Shown: positions 25,357 to 33,253 of the stretch, piece by piece
Numbering within the stretch: position 1 is the stretch's first letter
Layout: each line of letters opens with the position of its first letter
Assembly (NCBI GenBank): GCA_024641125.1
Contig: JAHEDQ010000357.1
Coordinates: 1 to 40,583, forward strand
Direction: 5' to 3'
DNA length: 40,583 nt
From: Candidatus Competibacteraceae bacterium
Lineage (GTDB): Bacteria > Pseudomonadota > Gammaproteobacteria > Competibacterales > JAHEDQ01
The notes under the pieces: generated by a model
What the model was told of the DNA's origin: nothing
Database searches by the model: none
The model's input: the letters and a program-made list of their open reading frames with translations, nothing else
Translations under genes and position numbers: made by a program

Positions 25357-26870
25357 GCCACATCCTTTTGTTGCGCGACGCTGCGTGGCAACTCGAACCA
25401 GAACGTAGAGCCGCGTTCCGACTCGGACTTCACACCGATTTCGCCGCCGTGCAACTGCAGAATCTTGCGACCGATGGCGAGCCCCAGGCCGGTGCCGCTT
25501 TTCTCACGGGTGCTGGAATTGTCGATCTGGTGAAACTCCTCGAAGATGCGTGACTGCTCCTCGGCCGGAATACCGGGCCCGGTGTCGCTGACCTCTACCC
25601 TGAACATTGTGGGGTCGGCTGAGGCCGATACGCCTATCTGGCCCGTTTCTGTGAACTTGAGGGCGTTGCCGAGCAGATTCAGCAACACCTGGGTGATCCG
25701 TTGAGCATCTCCGAGCCCCCGCGGCAGGTCTGGCGGAAGGTCGACCTGGATTTTCAGCCCTTTCTCCTCTGCCAGGGGTTCCACCGCGACGACCGCGTCC
25801 TGAATCAGGCTGCGCAGATCATAGTCATCGAGGGTCAAAACCAGCTGACCGGCTTCTATCTTCGACAGGTCCAGCACGGCGTTGATAAGCCCCAGGAGAT
25901 GATGGCCGTTCTGAACCACGCGTCCGAGCACTTCCTGAATCTCCTCCGGCACGGGTCCGTAAATCCCATCGCTGATCAACTCCGTATACCCAAGGATCGC
26001 ATTGAGCGGGGTACGCAGCTCGTGGCTCATGTTGGCCAGGAATTGGGATTTGTGCTCACTTGCGAGTTCAAGCTGATGGTAGAGTTGATCGAGTTCCTCG
26101 CTCATGTGATTCAGGCCGCGGGCGAGTTCGCCCAATTCGTCCTGATTCGCCACTTCGATGCGTTCGCCGAACTCGCCGTGGGCGATTCCGTTGAATCGCT
26201 CGTACATCTGCTGCACGGGTACGGTCAGAGATTTGGAGATGGCGTAGCCTACGATCAGAGCGAAAAGGATACTGCTCAATGCAACGCCGATCAGGACCGT
26301 TTGCGAAAGTCGGTAATGTCTGTTGCTGAGGCCGGCGCTGGAGACCATCTCGGCCTCCGCGTTGTTGATCAACGAATAGATCTGCCGTTTGAGCCGATCA
26401 CTGAGTGGCGCGACCCGCTCCAGCTGAAGCGCCTGCGCGTCCCTGGTCTGGCCAGCTCGAATCAGGCCGATGATCTCTGATCCGATGTCGATGAGTTCCG
26501 CGTAGGCGCCTCGTATCTGCTCGATCAGCGCGCTGTCTTTACCGGCAATGAACTGAGCGCGGTCAAAGTCATAGGTAAACCGATTGAGTTGGCGCTGGGT
26601 TGCGTCGAGCTGGCGTTCATCCGTTATGATCAGGGCCGATGCGAGGGCGTACAATTGTTCTGTGGTGTTATTTTGCAGTTGTCGGTAGGCCGCGATTTTC
26701 TGCTGCAGGCCGACCAGTTCGGTTGCGCGTTTGTCTGAGTCGCGAAGGACCAGCAGTCCAACCGCGCCCACCGCAACGAACATAACGACCATGCTGAGAA
26801 TCGAGACCAGCAATTTGGTATGAATTCCCACCGGCAGCCGGGCGACCCGCCTTGGAAGCCAGTCAATCAC
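25353..26870 (-). CDS. Membrane sensor histidine kinase with HAMP domain
   Basis: 505 residues. Membrane helix about 18-42, a mostly helical periplasmic four-helix-bundle-like sensor (about 45-188), second membrane helix about 190-212, HAMP about 213-266. The HisKA domain has the phosphorylated His283 in SHELRTPLNAILGY, and the HATPase domain (about 380-498) carries NLLGNALKF, DTGPGIP and GTGLGLAI. It has no receiver of its own; the two receivers are encoded immediately downstream. Its start overlaps the stop of the SCO gene by 4 bases, tying it to a copper/redox protein. The periplasmic stimulus may be the redox or copper state handled by that protein; this is inference from context. Confidence 0.92.
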   Translation of the reverse strand: MIDWLPRRVARLPVGIHTKLLVSILSMVVMFVAVGAVGLLVLRDSDKRATELVGLQQKIAAYRQLQNNTTEQLYALASALIITDERQLDATQRQLNRFTYDFDRAQFIAGKDSALIEQIRGAYAELIDIGSEIIGLIRAGQTRDAQALQLERVAPLSDRLKRQIYSLINNAEAEMVSSAGLSNRHYRLSQTVLIGVALSSILFALIVGYAISKSLTVPVQQMYERFNGIAHGEFGERIEVANQDELGELARGLNHMSEELDQLYHQLELASEHKSQFLANMSHELRTPLNAILGYTELISDGIYGPVPEEIQEVLGRVVQNGHHLLGLINAVLDLSKIEAGQLVLTLDDYDLRSLIQDAVVAVEPLAEEKGLKIQVDLPPDLPRGLGDAQRITQVLLNLLGNALKFTETGQIGVSASADPTMFRVEVSDTGPGIPAEEQSRIFEEFHQIDNSSTREKSGTGLGLAIGRKILQLHGGEIGVKSESERGSTFWFELPRSVAQQKDVA

Positions 26871-27475
26871 CGGGTCGACTCGGTTTCCATCAGTTGCTGC
26901 AAATCCTGCAGCAACATATCCGGGTCAAAGCGCTCTCCCATGTACTGCACACGAAGTGCACCCTCCCGGTCGACCAGGGAGGTGAGGAGGTTGTGTTCAG
27001 TGTCTCCGTCAGATCCTGTTTCGTGGTACACGCCGTAGCCTCGCGCGACATCGGTTATCTGCACCGGGGTTCCCGTTAGAAAAACCCAACCAGTGAGGTC
27101 GCAGCCCAGCGCTTTGGCGTAACGTTCCAATATCCCCGGCCGGTCATGTTCCGGGTCGACCGTCACCGACAGAAAAATCACCTCCTTACCGAATTCATTG
27201 CCCAGTAATTCTTGAATTGCGACCAGTTTGACGGTCAGCATGGGACAGACGTCTGCGCACCGGGTGTATATGAAACTGATCACGACAACCTTGCCGCGCA
27301 GATCATGGAGAGACAGTAGTGTCCCGTCCTGGGCGGTGAGTTGGAACTGGAATGCAGGGCCCAGGGTGGGCAGGCGGGTGGCGGCCGTGTCTCCTTTGTG
27401 GGCCGACACGCCCGGCGCCAGCAAGGCCGTCAACAGCACCATGATGACCAACCTGTATGCAGTTGACAGCGACAT
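26867..27475 (-). CDS. SCO1/SenC/PrrC-type copper-thioredoxin protein
   Basis: 202 residues from ATG 27,475; a GTG at 27,490 in the same frame is an alternative start. A signal peptide or anchor (hydrophobic about residues 8-25, then GVSA) sends it to the periplasm. The thioredoxin-fold core has CADVCP (CxxxC) after FIYTR and a later conserved His in DTEHNLLTSL, the three copper ligands of SCO proteins. Such proteins deliver copper to the CuA site of cytochrome oxidase or act as thiol-redox sensors. Here it is the first gene of a signalling operon rather than next to oxidase genes, so a sensory role with the kinase is plausible (compare PrrC with PrrBA in Rhodobacter). Confidence 0.9.
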   Translation of the reverse strand: MSLSTAYRLVIMVLLTALLAPGVSAHKGDTAATRLPTLGPAFQFQLTAQDGTLLSLHDLRGKVVVISFIYTRCADVCPMLTVKLVAIQELLGNEFGKEVIFLSVTVDPEHDRPGILERYAKALGCDLTGWVFLTGTPVQITDVARGYGVYHETGSDGDTEHNLLTSLVDREGALRVQYMGERFDPDMLLQDLQQLMETESTR

Positions 27476-27726
27476 GGGATCAGCGCCCACGCATCCGGTC
27501 TCGCCCCATTGAAAAACATTGGCCGGCCTTGTGATCGCCGCTTTTCACCGGCCACAGCGCTTTCCGGATCGGCGCCCTCGTACTCGGCTGTATGACCCCT
27601 GCGGTCTGGGTGTTGCGACGGCCGGGGTCAAGACATGAACTGGCAAAGCGCAATGCGATAATGCGGTAGCGCTGCATTGGCTCCGGCTGGTTCATGCGGG
27701 CGTCTATCCCAATTTGGTGCTGTCAA
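27476..27726. other. Spacer between the solute-binding protein and SCO genes
   Basis: About 250 bases without a supported gene. It should contain the promoter of the SCO-kinase operon on the minus strand. No clear hairpin terminator for the solute-binding protein gene was seen. Confidence 0.35.
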
Positions 27727-28767
27727 TCAGGCTTTGAGTTCGTTCTTTATCTGCTCCAGAAAACGCCAGTCGGTGCCCCGCTCGATGATTTGCCGTGGCG
27801 TGCTGGTAATCAGGCCGGCCTCGCGCATGCGCAGTGCATAGAAGCGCACGGTATCGGCCGGGTCATAGGTGCGCCAGGCATCGTAGGGGACGTCCTGCAG
27901 GGTTTTGAGCGCGTAGTCGTAGCGCTGTGCGAAGCCCCTGTCCACGAGCCAGCGCGCAGTACTTTCGGGTTCCCGGCTGCACAGTAGATTCGCCTTCAGG
28001 ATCGCCCGGACGGCACGTTTGGTTGCAACCGGGTAGCGCCGGACGTACTCACGGTTTGCGCCGATCATGCAGCAGAAGTAGTGACGCCAGGGATCGTCCG
28101 TGGTGGTGTTCAGGATCACATGGGCATTGCCGCTGGCCTGAATGTCGTAGCTCATGGGCGGAAACGTTCCGATTGCGTCGACTTCGCGCTGTCCCAAGAG
28201 GCGGCTCCAGTCGTTGGGGTTCGCGATCACCCACTCGATATCCTGTTGCGGGTCAAGACCGATATAGGCGGCCGCGCTGGCGATGAAGGCGTGATCGTCG
28301 CTGCCCAGCGCGGTTATCGCCACACGCTTGCCCTTGAGATCGTGGACCGAGCCAACCCGGTCGTTGCCGAACACCTCGAAGCAACCCGCGTGGAGTCCAC
28401 ACAGCACTGATACCGGGGCTTCGGCATCCACCGCGAGTATCCAGTTGGCCCCGAGCGCTGCACATATATCCGCCCGGCTGTCCACAACCGTCTCGAGGGT
28501 CTTGGTGGACGCACCCGCCGGGCCGTAGGCCACGTAGCGGATGTCGGTGAACCCCTCAATCCGCAGAAATTGCTCCGCGACGTACTGCGGTGCGTAGCAC
28601 AACACGGGGACTTCGGGATCGGAAATCAGCCGGATCGAAGTTGTCTCTGGTGGCGGCTCGGCGGCCACCTTTGCCGACCGCAGACCAAGCATGCCGGCGG
28701 TTCCGGCGACGCCGATGCCCTGCAGAAATTTCCGGCGATTCCAGGTCGAACGAGGAGGTGAGTTCAT
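27727..28767 (-). CDS. Tat-exported NMT1/TauA-like solute-binding protein
   Basis: 346 residues. Twin-arginine signal NRRKFLQGIGVAGTAG at the N-terminus with the cut near AAE (about residue 37). The rest is the periplasmic-binding fold of the NrtA/SsuA/TauA/ThiY group: LCYAPQYVAEQFLRIEGF, the hinge region DSRADICAALGANWILAVDA, DLKGKRVAI, and QREVDAIGTFPP. These bind nitrate, sulfonates, taurine, pyrimidines or similar small ligands. No permease or ATPase gene is adjacent, so it is either an orphan subunit or a sensor partner for the two-component operon 236 bases downstream. The ribosome binding site AAGGAATG precedes ATG. An inverted repeat lies 27 bases upstream of the start. Confidence 0.87.
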   Translation of the reverse strand: MNSPPRSTWNRRKFLQGIGVAGTAGMLGLRSAKVAAEPPPETTSIRLISDPEVPVLCYAPQYVAEQFLRIEGFTDIRYVAYGPAGASTKTLETVVDSRADICAALGANWILAVDAEAPVSVLCGLHAGCFEVFGNDRVGSVHDLKGKRVAITALGSDDHAFIASAAAYIGLDPQQDIEWVIANPNDWSRLLGQREVDAIGTFPPMSYDIQASGNAHVILNTTTDDPWRHYFCCMIGANREYVRRYPVATKRAVRAILKANLLCSREPESTARWLVDRGFAQRYDYALKTLQDVPYDAWRTYDPADTVRFYALRMREAGLITSTPRQIIERGTDWRFLEQIKNELKA

Positions 28768-29257
28768 GGTGCATTCCTTGGATGCGGGGGGAGCCGGTTC
28801 CTGGGGCGAGAATGCTGGAACCGGGGCGTGGCCGGTCAGCCGACGGGTGTTGGTCCGGTGAGAGCAGTGTCAGGGAAGGGTCGCCCGCGCCGTACCGGCG
28901 CATTGCGCTTTTACGAACGCGGACGTTTGGCTTGTGTACCATGCGCAGGTCACCCCTCGGCGAGGTCAACCCCTTGCCGTGTCGCAGCAGGTGTGTTGGC
29001 CCATTTCTCATGGAAGGCTGGGGTAATTGCCGTTCATGCCGCGCACCCACCCTATTACCATAGGCGACCAACGCACCTTCGGCCAGGATCATTTCCCTTT
29101 TCGCGTCCCGGTGAGTTCACTTCCTCCGGAGCGGCCATTGCGTGCAATTGGGTCAACTGTGGAAAAGTCGGGTACAAGCTGACAGAAGCATACTGGTTGT
29201 ATCCGTTGCTCCAGCAAAGCACGATTGCGATGTTGAAGAATCGGGAGGCGTCTGGTC
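28768..29257. other. Intergenic region between divergent genes
   Basis: 490 bases between the solute-binding gene (minus) and the GFA gene (plus). Apart from the dyad at 28,794-28,824 nothing recognisable; long open frames here lack start signals and protein-like composition. Confidence 0.4.
28794..28824. promoter_or_regulatory. Perfect 8-bp inverted repeat upstream of the solute-binding protein
   Basis: CCGGTTCC (28,794-28,801), 15 bases, GGAACCGG (28,817-28,824). It sits 27 bases upstream of the solute-binding gene start, so it could be a leader hairpin or a regulator dyad. No known riboswitch core (for example the TPP box) was recognised around it. Confidence 0.4.
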
Positions 29258-29701
29258 ATGCCGGCTCAGTATCGTGTGCAGTGCGATTGCGCATCGGTCG
29301 GATTGCCCTTGACCGGTGAGCCCGTGGTGCGGGGTTTCTGTCATTGCGAGGACTGCCGCTCACTGTTGAAAATCCCCTATCACTCGATCAACGCCTGGGA
29401 GCAGGACGGTTTTTCTGTCGAAGCGGGAGAGGCGTTGCTGGCTGAGTACCCGCATCCCACGCTGGATATGAAACGGTTGTTCTGCGCAAAGTGTGGGGAG
29501 ACCCTGTTCAATACCAACAAGATGGGCTGGCGGGTTGTTTCCCGGTCACTGATTCGAAAATGCTACGAAAACACGCTTCCCGAGGCTCTGCCTTCCCAGA
29601 GCCATTTCTACTACGGCCGCCGGATGGTCGATGTGGACGATGATTTTCCGAAAATCGATTCGCGATCCGGGGTAGCGTGCCCAGACGGCGCGGCTTGCTG
29701 A
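29258..29701 (+). CDS. GFA/CENP-V-domain zinc protein
   Basis: 147 residues with the two-zinc pattern of the glutathione-dependent formaldehyde-activating enzyme family. CDC at residues 9-11 and CAKC later form the structural site; CHCEDC (Cys28-Cys33) is the second site. Most members are of unknown substrate; few are true formaldehyde-activating enzymes. Length and spacing are normal. The ATG at 29,258 follows GGGAGGCGT. It is a single gene. Confidence 0.85.
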   Translation: MPAQYRVQCDCASVGLPLTGEPVVRGFCHCEDCRSLLKIPYHSINAWEQDGFSVEAGEALLAEYPHPTLDMKRLFCAKCGETLFNTNKMGWRVVSRSLIRKCYENTLPEALPSQSHFYYGRRMVDVDDDFPKIDSRSGVACPDGAAC

Positions 29702-29727
29702 TTCTGCTTCGATAGATCCGGGCTTCC

Positions 29728-30096
29728 TCAAGCCGCCTGGTTGCTGTCCCGTGATCGATCAGTGGCCCAGGGCAGTTTTCCCTCGATTTCAAGCGTCAGA
29801 GTGAAGCTGAGGAAGGTTCGGACGATCACCATCAGGGCGAGGGCGGCGACGTCGGACAGGGTATGGGAAACGATGACTGTCCGAATGACGTCGCCGGCGA
29901 TCAGAAACTCCAGGCCCAGCAGGATCGAACGTCCTATGTTGCGGCGATACTCGTGATAGAGATCCGACATCCGTTGCGTACGAAGCGCCTGCAACAGCCG
30001 CGCGGTTGCGGCCGTGCAGCCGACCAGAATGATCACCACGCCGAAAGCTTCGATGGCGTAAGTGACGTAGGTGGTGAATTCTTTGAAATCGTTCAT
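29728..30096 (-). CDS. DUF1622 small membrane protein
   Basis: 122 residues with three hydrophobic helices (about 13-33, 55-75, 82-102) separated by a basic loop with YHEYRRNIGRSILLGLEFLIAGDVIRT, the hallmark of the DUF1622 family. It is an inner-membrane protein of unknown function. It is convergent with the GFA gene, with 26 bases between the stops. Confidence 0.83.
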   Translation of the reverse strand: MNDFKEFTTYVTYAIEAFGVVIILVGCTAATARLLQALRTQRMSDLYHEYRRNIGRSILLGLEFLIAGDVIRTVIVSHTLSDVAALALMVIVRTFLSFTLTLEIEGKLPWATDRSRDSNQAA

Positions 30097-30875
30097 GGTT
30101 TACCGGGGTTTGATGCCAATGGCTACCCCGGGCCCCTGTTCCAATAATGGGTCACGGCTGCCGCGCATTCTCATCACAATACATGATTCGCACCGTGGAT
30201 CTAATCGATCTGCAATCGCTCAGAGTATCCGCAACGCTCCTGATTTTACCCATACCTTGACCTTGGACGTGGGCGGCAAGATCCTGGAAGTCACCTTTCT
30301 TGGCCCGGGTTACGGCACCGACGTGATCGCGCTGGTAGTAGGCCCGGAGCGTGTGACTTCTATCAACGAGGGGCGGCCCCAAAGCGGCTGCCGTACCGGG
30401 CTTTCGGCAGCGCCACCCACATCGACGACTGGATCAGCCAGGTGAGACCGTCGAGGGGCTGGAAATCGACATCTTTGCACCGGCCCACCGTAACGTCGGC
30501 GGATAGCAGGACGCCATCGAGACCCGTGCGCACATCAAAAACGTTCCGGGCGCAGGTGCGGGTTGGCCCTTGGGACCGCAAGACGGTGGACGTGCCGGTA
30601 GTGATGGTCGCAATGGTAGTGCTGAATTTCCCGTCTGGCTGTCTATCCAGCCATCCGAAGGCGAAAATCTGATCGACACCCCGATCTTCGCCTGACATGA
30701 GAACCTGGCGCCCTTGCCGCACACTTGGTTGCGTCGGTTTGGTGATCCTTTCGACCATGGCCCATACTTTCGGTGCATGACAAGCCGCCACGAGATCGGA
30801 CAAGCTGACGGTTGCGCGGCCAGATGATGGTCTTTGATCGAATGATGTGCCACCCGAGGTTTGAGGAGGTGGACC
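30097..30875. other. Eroded 780-base stretch with broken reading frames
   Basis: No intact gene. Several short plus-strand pieces look protein-like but lie in different frames with stops between, such as GSATHIDDWISQ (about 30,405-30,440), VEGLEIDIFAPAHRNVGG and, later, SIQPSEGENLIDTPIFA. Overlapping minus-strand frames are equally open, so none is called. The best-supported fragment is given separately at 30,240-30,380. Confidence 0.4.
30240..30380 (+). pseudogene. Possible N-terminal remnant of a ComEC-like MBL-fold hydrolase
   Basis: The plus-strand frame reads LTLDVGGKILEVTFLGPGYG, then TDVIALVVG. I recall xEVTxxGPGxGExIxLHxG as the opening of metallo-beta-lactamase-fold proteins related to ComEC, which occur in defence and mobile contexts. 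The metal-binding HxHxDH motif that should follow is absent and the frame ends near 30,445. Weak but specific match; the TIR gene is 500 bases downstream. Confidence 0.3.
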
Positions 30876-31850
30876 ATGCCCAAGCACCAGGAATCATTGG
30901 ATTTGGCGGTTACGCCGCAGGACGCCATCGCGCTTGTGGGGGCCGCGCTTATGGACCTCCAGCCCGATGCGGCGGGTTGGCAGCAAATCGGCCCCGGGCA
31001 GATGCATCTGACTTGTGCCGAACCCCTCAATATGCTGTCGTTCCATAATCCGGTTACCGTTCGGGTGGCCATTGTCCAATCTCCATCCGGTGCCGGATTG
31101 AGCATTTCCGGTTCCAACACGGGTTTTGGTCCGATCCAGTCGGGGCATGTTCGAAAAGTGGTGCACGGGCTGCGTGAACGGGTCGAAACCGGCGTCCAGC
31201 GCCTCGCTGAACGGGCGTCGGTCAATGCGTCCGGTACGGCGAAGCCAGTGACGGGTAGCGGGAACGGATTTGCAAACTGGGCGACCGGGACCGGGACCGA
31301 GCCGATTACCCCCCTGGCGAATCCCGCGTCATCGGGTGAATCGTCGACGCACACCGGCTCCGGTTCTGGCGCTGGGGCTTGGGGCAAGGACCGGGTGTTT
31401 CTATCCTACCGACGATCCGACAGCGGCCACGCGACCGATCGAATATGCGGGAGTCTCGAGCTGCGTCTGGGCAGGGAAACCATATTCAAGGACATCGATG
31501 ACATTCCATTTGGAGTCAATTTCAAACAATACATCGAGAATGTGATCCAGCAATGCGACGTGTTGCTGGCGGTCATCGGACCGAACTGGCTGGGTGAGGG
31601 TGGGGAATCGCGTCTGGACGCGCCCACGGACTTTGTCCGTATCGAACTGGAGAGCGCGCTGGCGCGAGGAATCCCGGTAATTCCTCTGCTGGTGAACACC
31701 GGCTGCATCCCGTCATCGGAGCAACTGCCCCCGTCGCTGGCGGAGTTGCCGTTTATGAATGGGATTCCCATCCGCCGGGGTCATGATTACGAGGGAGACA
31801 TCAGTCGGCTGGTGCAACAGCTAGAGCGAATTCTCTCGCAGACGGGGTGA
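30876..31850 (+). CDS. TIR-domain protein with unknown N-terminal domain
   Basis: 324 residues from ATG 30,876, preceded by TTGAGGAGGTGG. Residues 1-110: a small globular domain I do not recognise, alternating strands and helices (DLAVTPQDAIALVGAALMDL, then VTVRVAIVQSP). Residues 115-170: a low-complexity Gly/Ser/Thr linker. Residues 172-320: a TIR domain with VFLSYRRSDS, ETIFKDIDDIPFG, CDVLLAVIGPNWL and DFVRIELESAL. Glu257 in the last motif is at the position of the catalytic Glu of NAD-cleaving TIRs. Bacterial TIR proteins often deplete NAD as defence effectors, but many in this subfamily (paired with sensor domains) have no tested role. No signal peptide. No defence partner is intact nearby. 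Confidence 0.87.
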   Translation: MPKHQESLDLAVTPQDAIALVGAALMDLQPDAAGWQQIGPGQMHLTCAEPLNMLSFHNPVTVRVAIVQSPSGAGLSISGSNTGFGPIQSGHVRKVVHGLRERVETGVQRLAERASVNASGTAKPVTGSGNGFANWATGTGTEPITPLANPASSGESSTHTGSGSGAGAWGKDRVFLSYRRSDSGHATDRICGSLELRLGRETIFKDIDDIPFGVNFKQYIENVIQQCDVLLAVIGPNWLGEGGESRLDAPTDFVRIELESALARGIPVIPLLVNTGCIPSSEQLPPSLAELPFMNGIPIRRGHDYEGDISRLVQQLERILSQTG

Positions 31851-32177
31851 CCCTGTCGGCATGAGCCGCGATCCCATGCTGCGCTTGTTGAACTGTTCCA
31901 TGCGCGTTCGATCCGGTTTGACGGTTGGCGGCGCCTGAACCAGACTTGAACAGCGGACACAAAATTAAAAGTCCTCAAGGCCGCGCGTGGGGCATGTTGC
32001 GGTCTGAAGCGTCATAACCGACCATCGGCAAGTGAGGCGCGCCCTGTTTGGGGCATGTATAGAGATCAAGGACTCTTCCTTGCTCGATGACTCGCAGGTC
32101 GTGTCCTCAATTCTGAGCCATTAGCCGATGACAGGCGCTGTGGAAGAGGTATTTTCCTGCCCCAGGAGGAGGTCGAC
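31851..32177. other. Intergenic region before the lipoprotein gene
   Basis: 327 bases with no recognised gene. An AT-rich patch (ACAAAATTAAAAG, about 31,960-31,972) could mark a promoter. The strong AGGAGGAGG ribosome binding site at its end belongs to the lipoprotein gene. Confidence 0.35.
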
Positions 32178-32921
32178 GTGCAGAAAGCATTTTTGGTGAC
32201 GGCCGGAATGGTCGGGTCTCTGATTGCGTTGGCCGGATGCGGGCCAAGCCAGGAGGAGATGGAACGACAGTCCAGGCTCGATACCCTGGAGCAGGAACGG
32301 CCCCAGCTCGAGGCCCGCTTGGCGGATTTCGAATCCCAGGTGGCGGCGCTTCAGGATTCCGAAAAATCTCTTCAAGCGCAGCTGGCAGAACTGGAGGCGA
32401 AGGCGGGCGAACTGGCCACCGAGCGTGACGGCCATGCAAGCAAAGCGTCCGGACTTGCGCAAAATGTCGCCGCCCTCGAGGCCAGTCTCGAACAACAGAC
32501 CGCGGCCACCGAAGCCGCGCGCAAGGAGCTTCAGTTCAACATTGATCGCTTGGAGCGGGTGAAGGTTCGGCGTAACGAATTTCAAAGCCAGGCCAAGGAG
32601 TCCGCTGCCGCGCTGACCGCGGCGAATCGTGAGATCGAGTTTTTGAACGGCCGCTTGGAACGGGTCAAACAACGCCGTGACCAGTTCCAGGCTGAGGCGA
32701 AATCCATGGCGGCCAGGGCGGATGCCTCGGCAAAACAGATCGAGTTTCTCAACGGGCGGCTCGAACGGATAAAGGTTCGCCGCAATGAGTTTCAACGGGA
32801 GGCCAAGGCGCGGCAGTCTGAGCTCGATCACTGGCGCTCTTTGGAAGGGGAACTTGACCAGGTGGTGGCAGCCATTCAGGGTCTGAAGAAGGCTGCGCCT
32901 CAGGCAAGCGCCGCACAATAA
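32178..32921 (+). CDS. Coiled-coil lipoprotein with three 35-residue repeats
   Basis: 247 residues from GTG 32,178 with AGGAGGAGG 6-7 bases upstream. It has a lipoprotein signal peptide with lipobox LAGC (Cys21), so it is membrane anchored. The +2 residue is Gly, which suggests outer-membrane sorting. From residue 25 onward it is almost entirely charged/Ala-Leu-Gln coiled coil. Residues 124-228 hold three tandem copies of a 35-residue unit starting RLERVKxRRxxFQ and ending IEFLNG; 35 equals five heptads, so the repeats stay in register. It may act as a periplasmic spacer or scaffold; the family is not recognised. It stands between the TIR and metallophosphatase genes without overlap. Confidence 0.85.
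   Translation: MQKAFLVTAGMVGSLIALAGCGPSQEEMERQSRLDTLEQERPQLEARLADFESQVAALQDSEKSLQAQLAELEAKAGELATERDGHASKASGLAQNVAALEASLEQQTAATEAARKELQFNIDRLERVKVRRNEFQSQAKESAAALTAANREIEFLNGRLERVKQRRDQFQAEAKSMAARADASAKQIEFLNGRLERIKVRRNEFQREAKARQSELDHWRSLEGELDQVVAAIQGLKKAAPQASAAQ
32547..32861 (+). repeat. Three tandem 105-bp coding repeats in the lipoprotein gene
   Basis: Units begin at 32,547, 32,652 and 32,757, each opening with the codons for RLER-[VI]-K. The period is exactly 105 bases (35 codons). The second half of the third unit is diverged. Confidence 0.8.
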
Positions 32922-33253
32922 TCCCCCGGCGCTGCTCCGTGCTGTATCCATGTCCCGGCAGTGCGTGGACACTTCGGATGGTGTCTGCGCCTGCTACGCT
33001 TTTGGGGGGTCGTATTTGTTGCCGGCTTCTATGCCGGTCGATACGAGGGTCATGGCCACCGTGATGCACCCCGCCCAGTCCGCCTGGCCTGTTCCCTCGA
33101 AGTGACTTGCATTGGGCGTCAGTGTTACCGTCTTCGGGCGCATGCTGTGTTCGAGATGCGGCGATCTGTTGATGCCCCGCGAAACGATGTATCGGTCGCA
33201 CGCGCGATACCATCAGGGGCTTGTCACATTCGGGAGATTGGCGACTGAAAACG

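Noticed and set aside
28768-29257. TPP or other riboswitch before the solute-binding protein gene
   Set aside because: The conserved TPP core sequences were not found; only a simple dyad is present.
30434-31387. A 317-codon minus-strand frame opposite the TIR gene
   Set aside because: The TIR gene has a strong ribosome binding site and a clear domain; the antisense frame has neither.
32547-32861. CRISPR-like tandem repeat
   Set aside because: The repeats are coding, contiguous without spacers, and have a codon-sized period of 105 bases.
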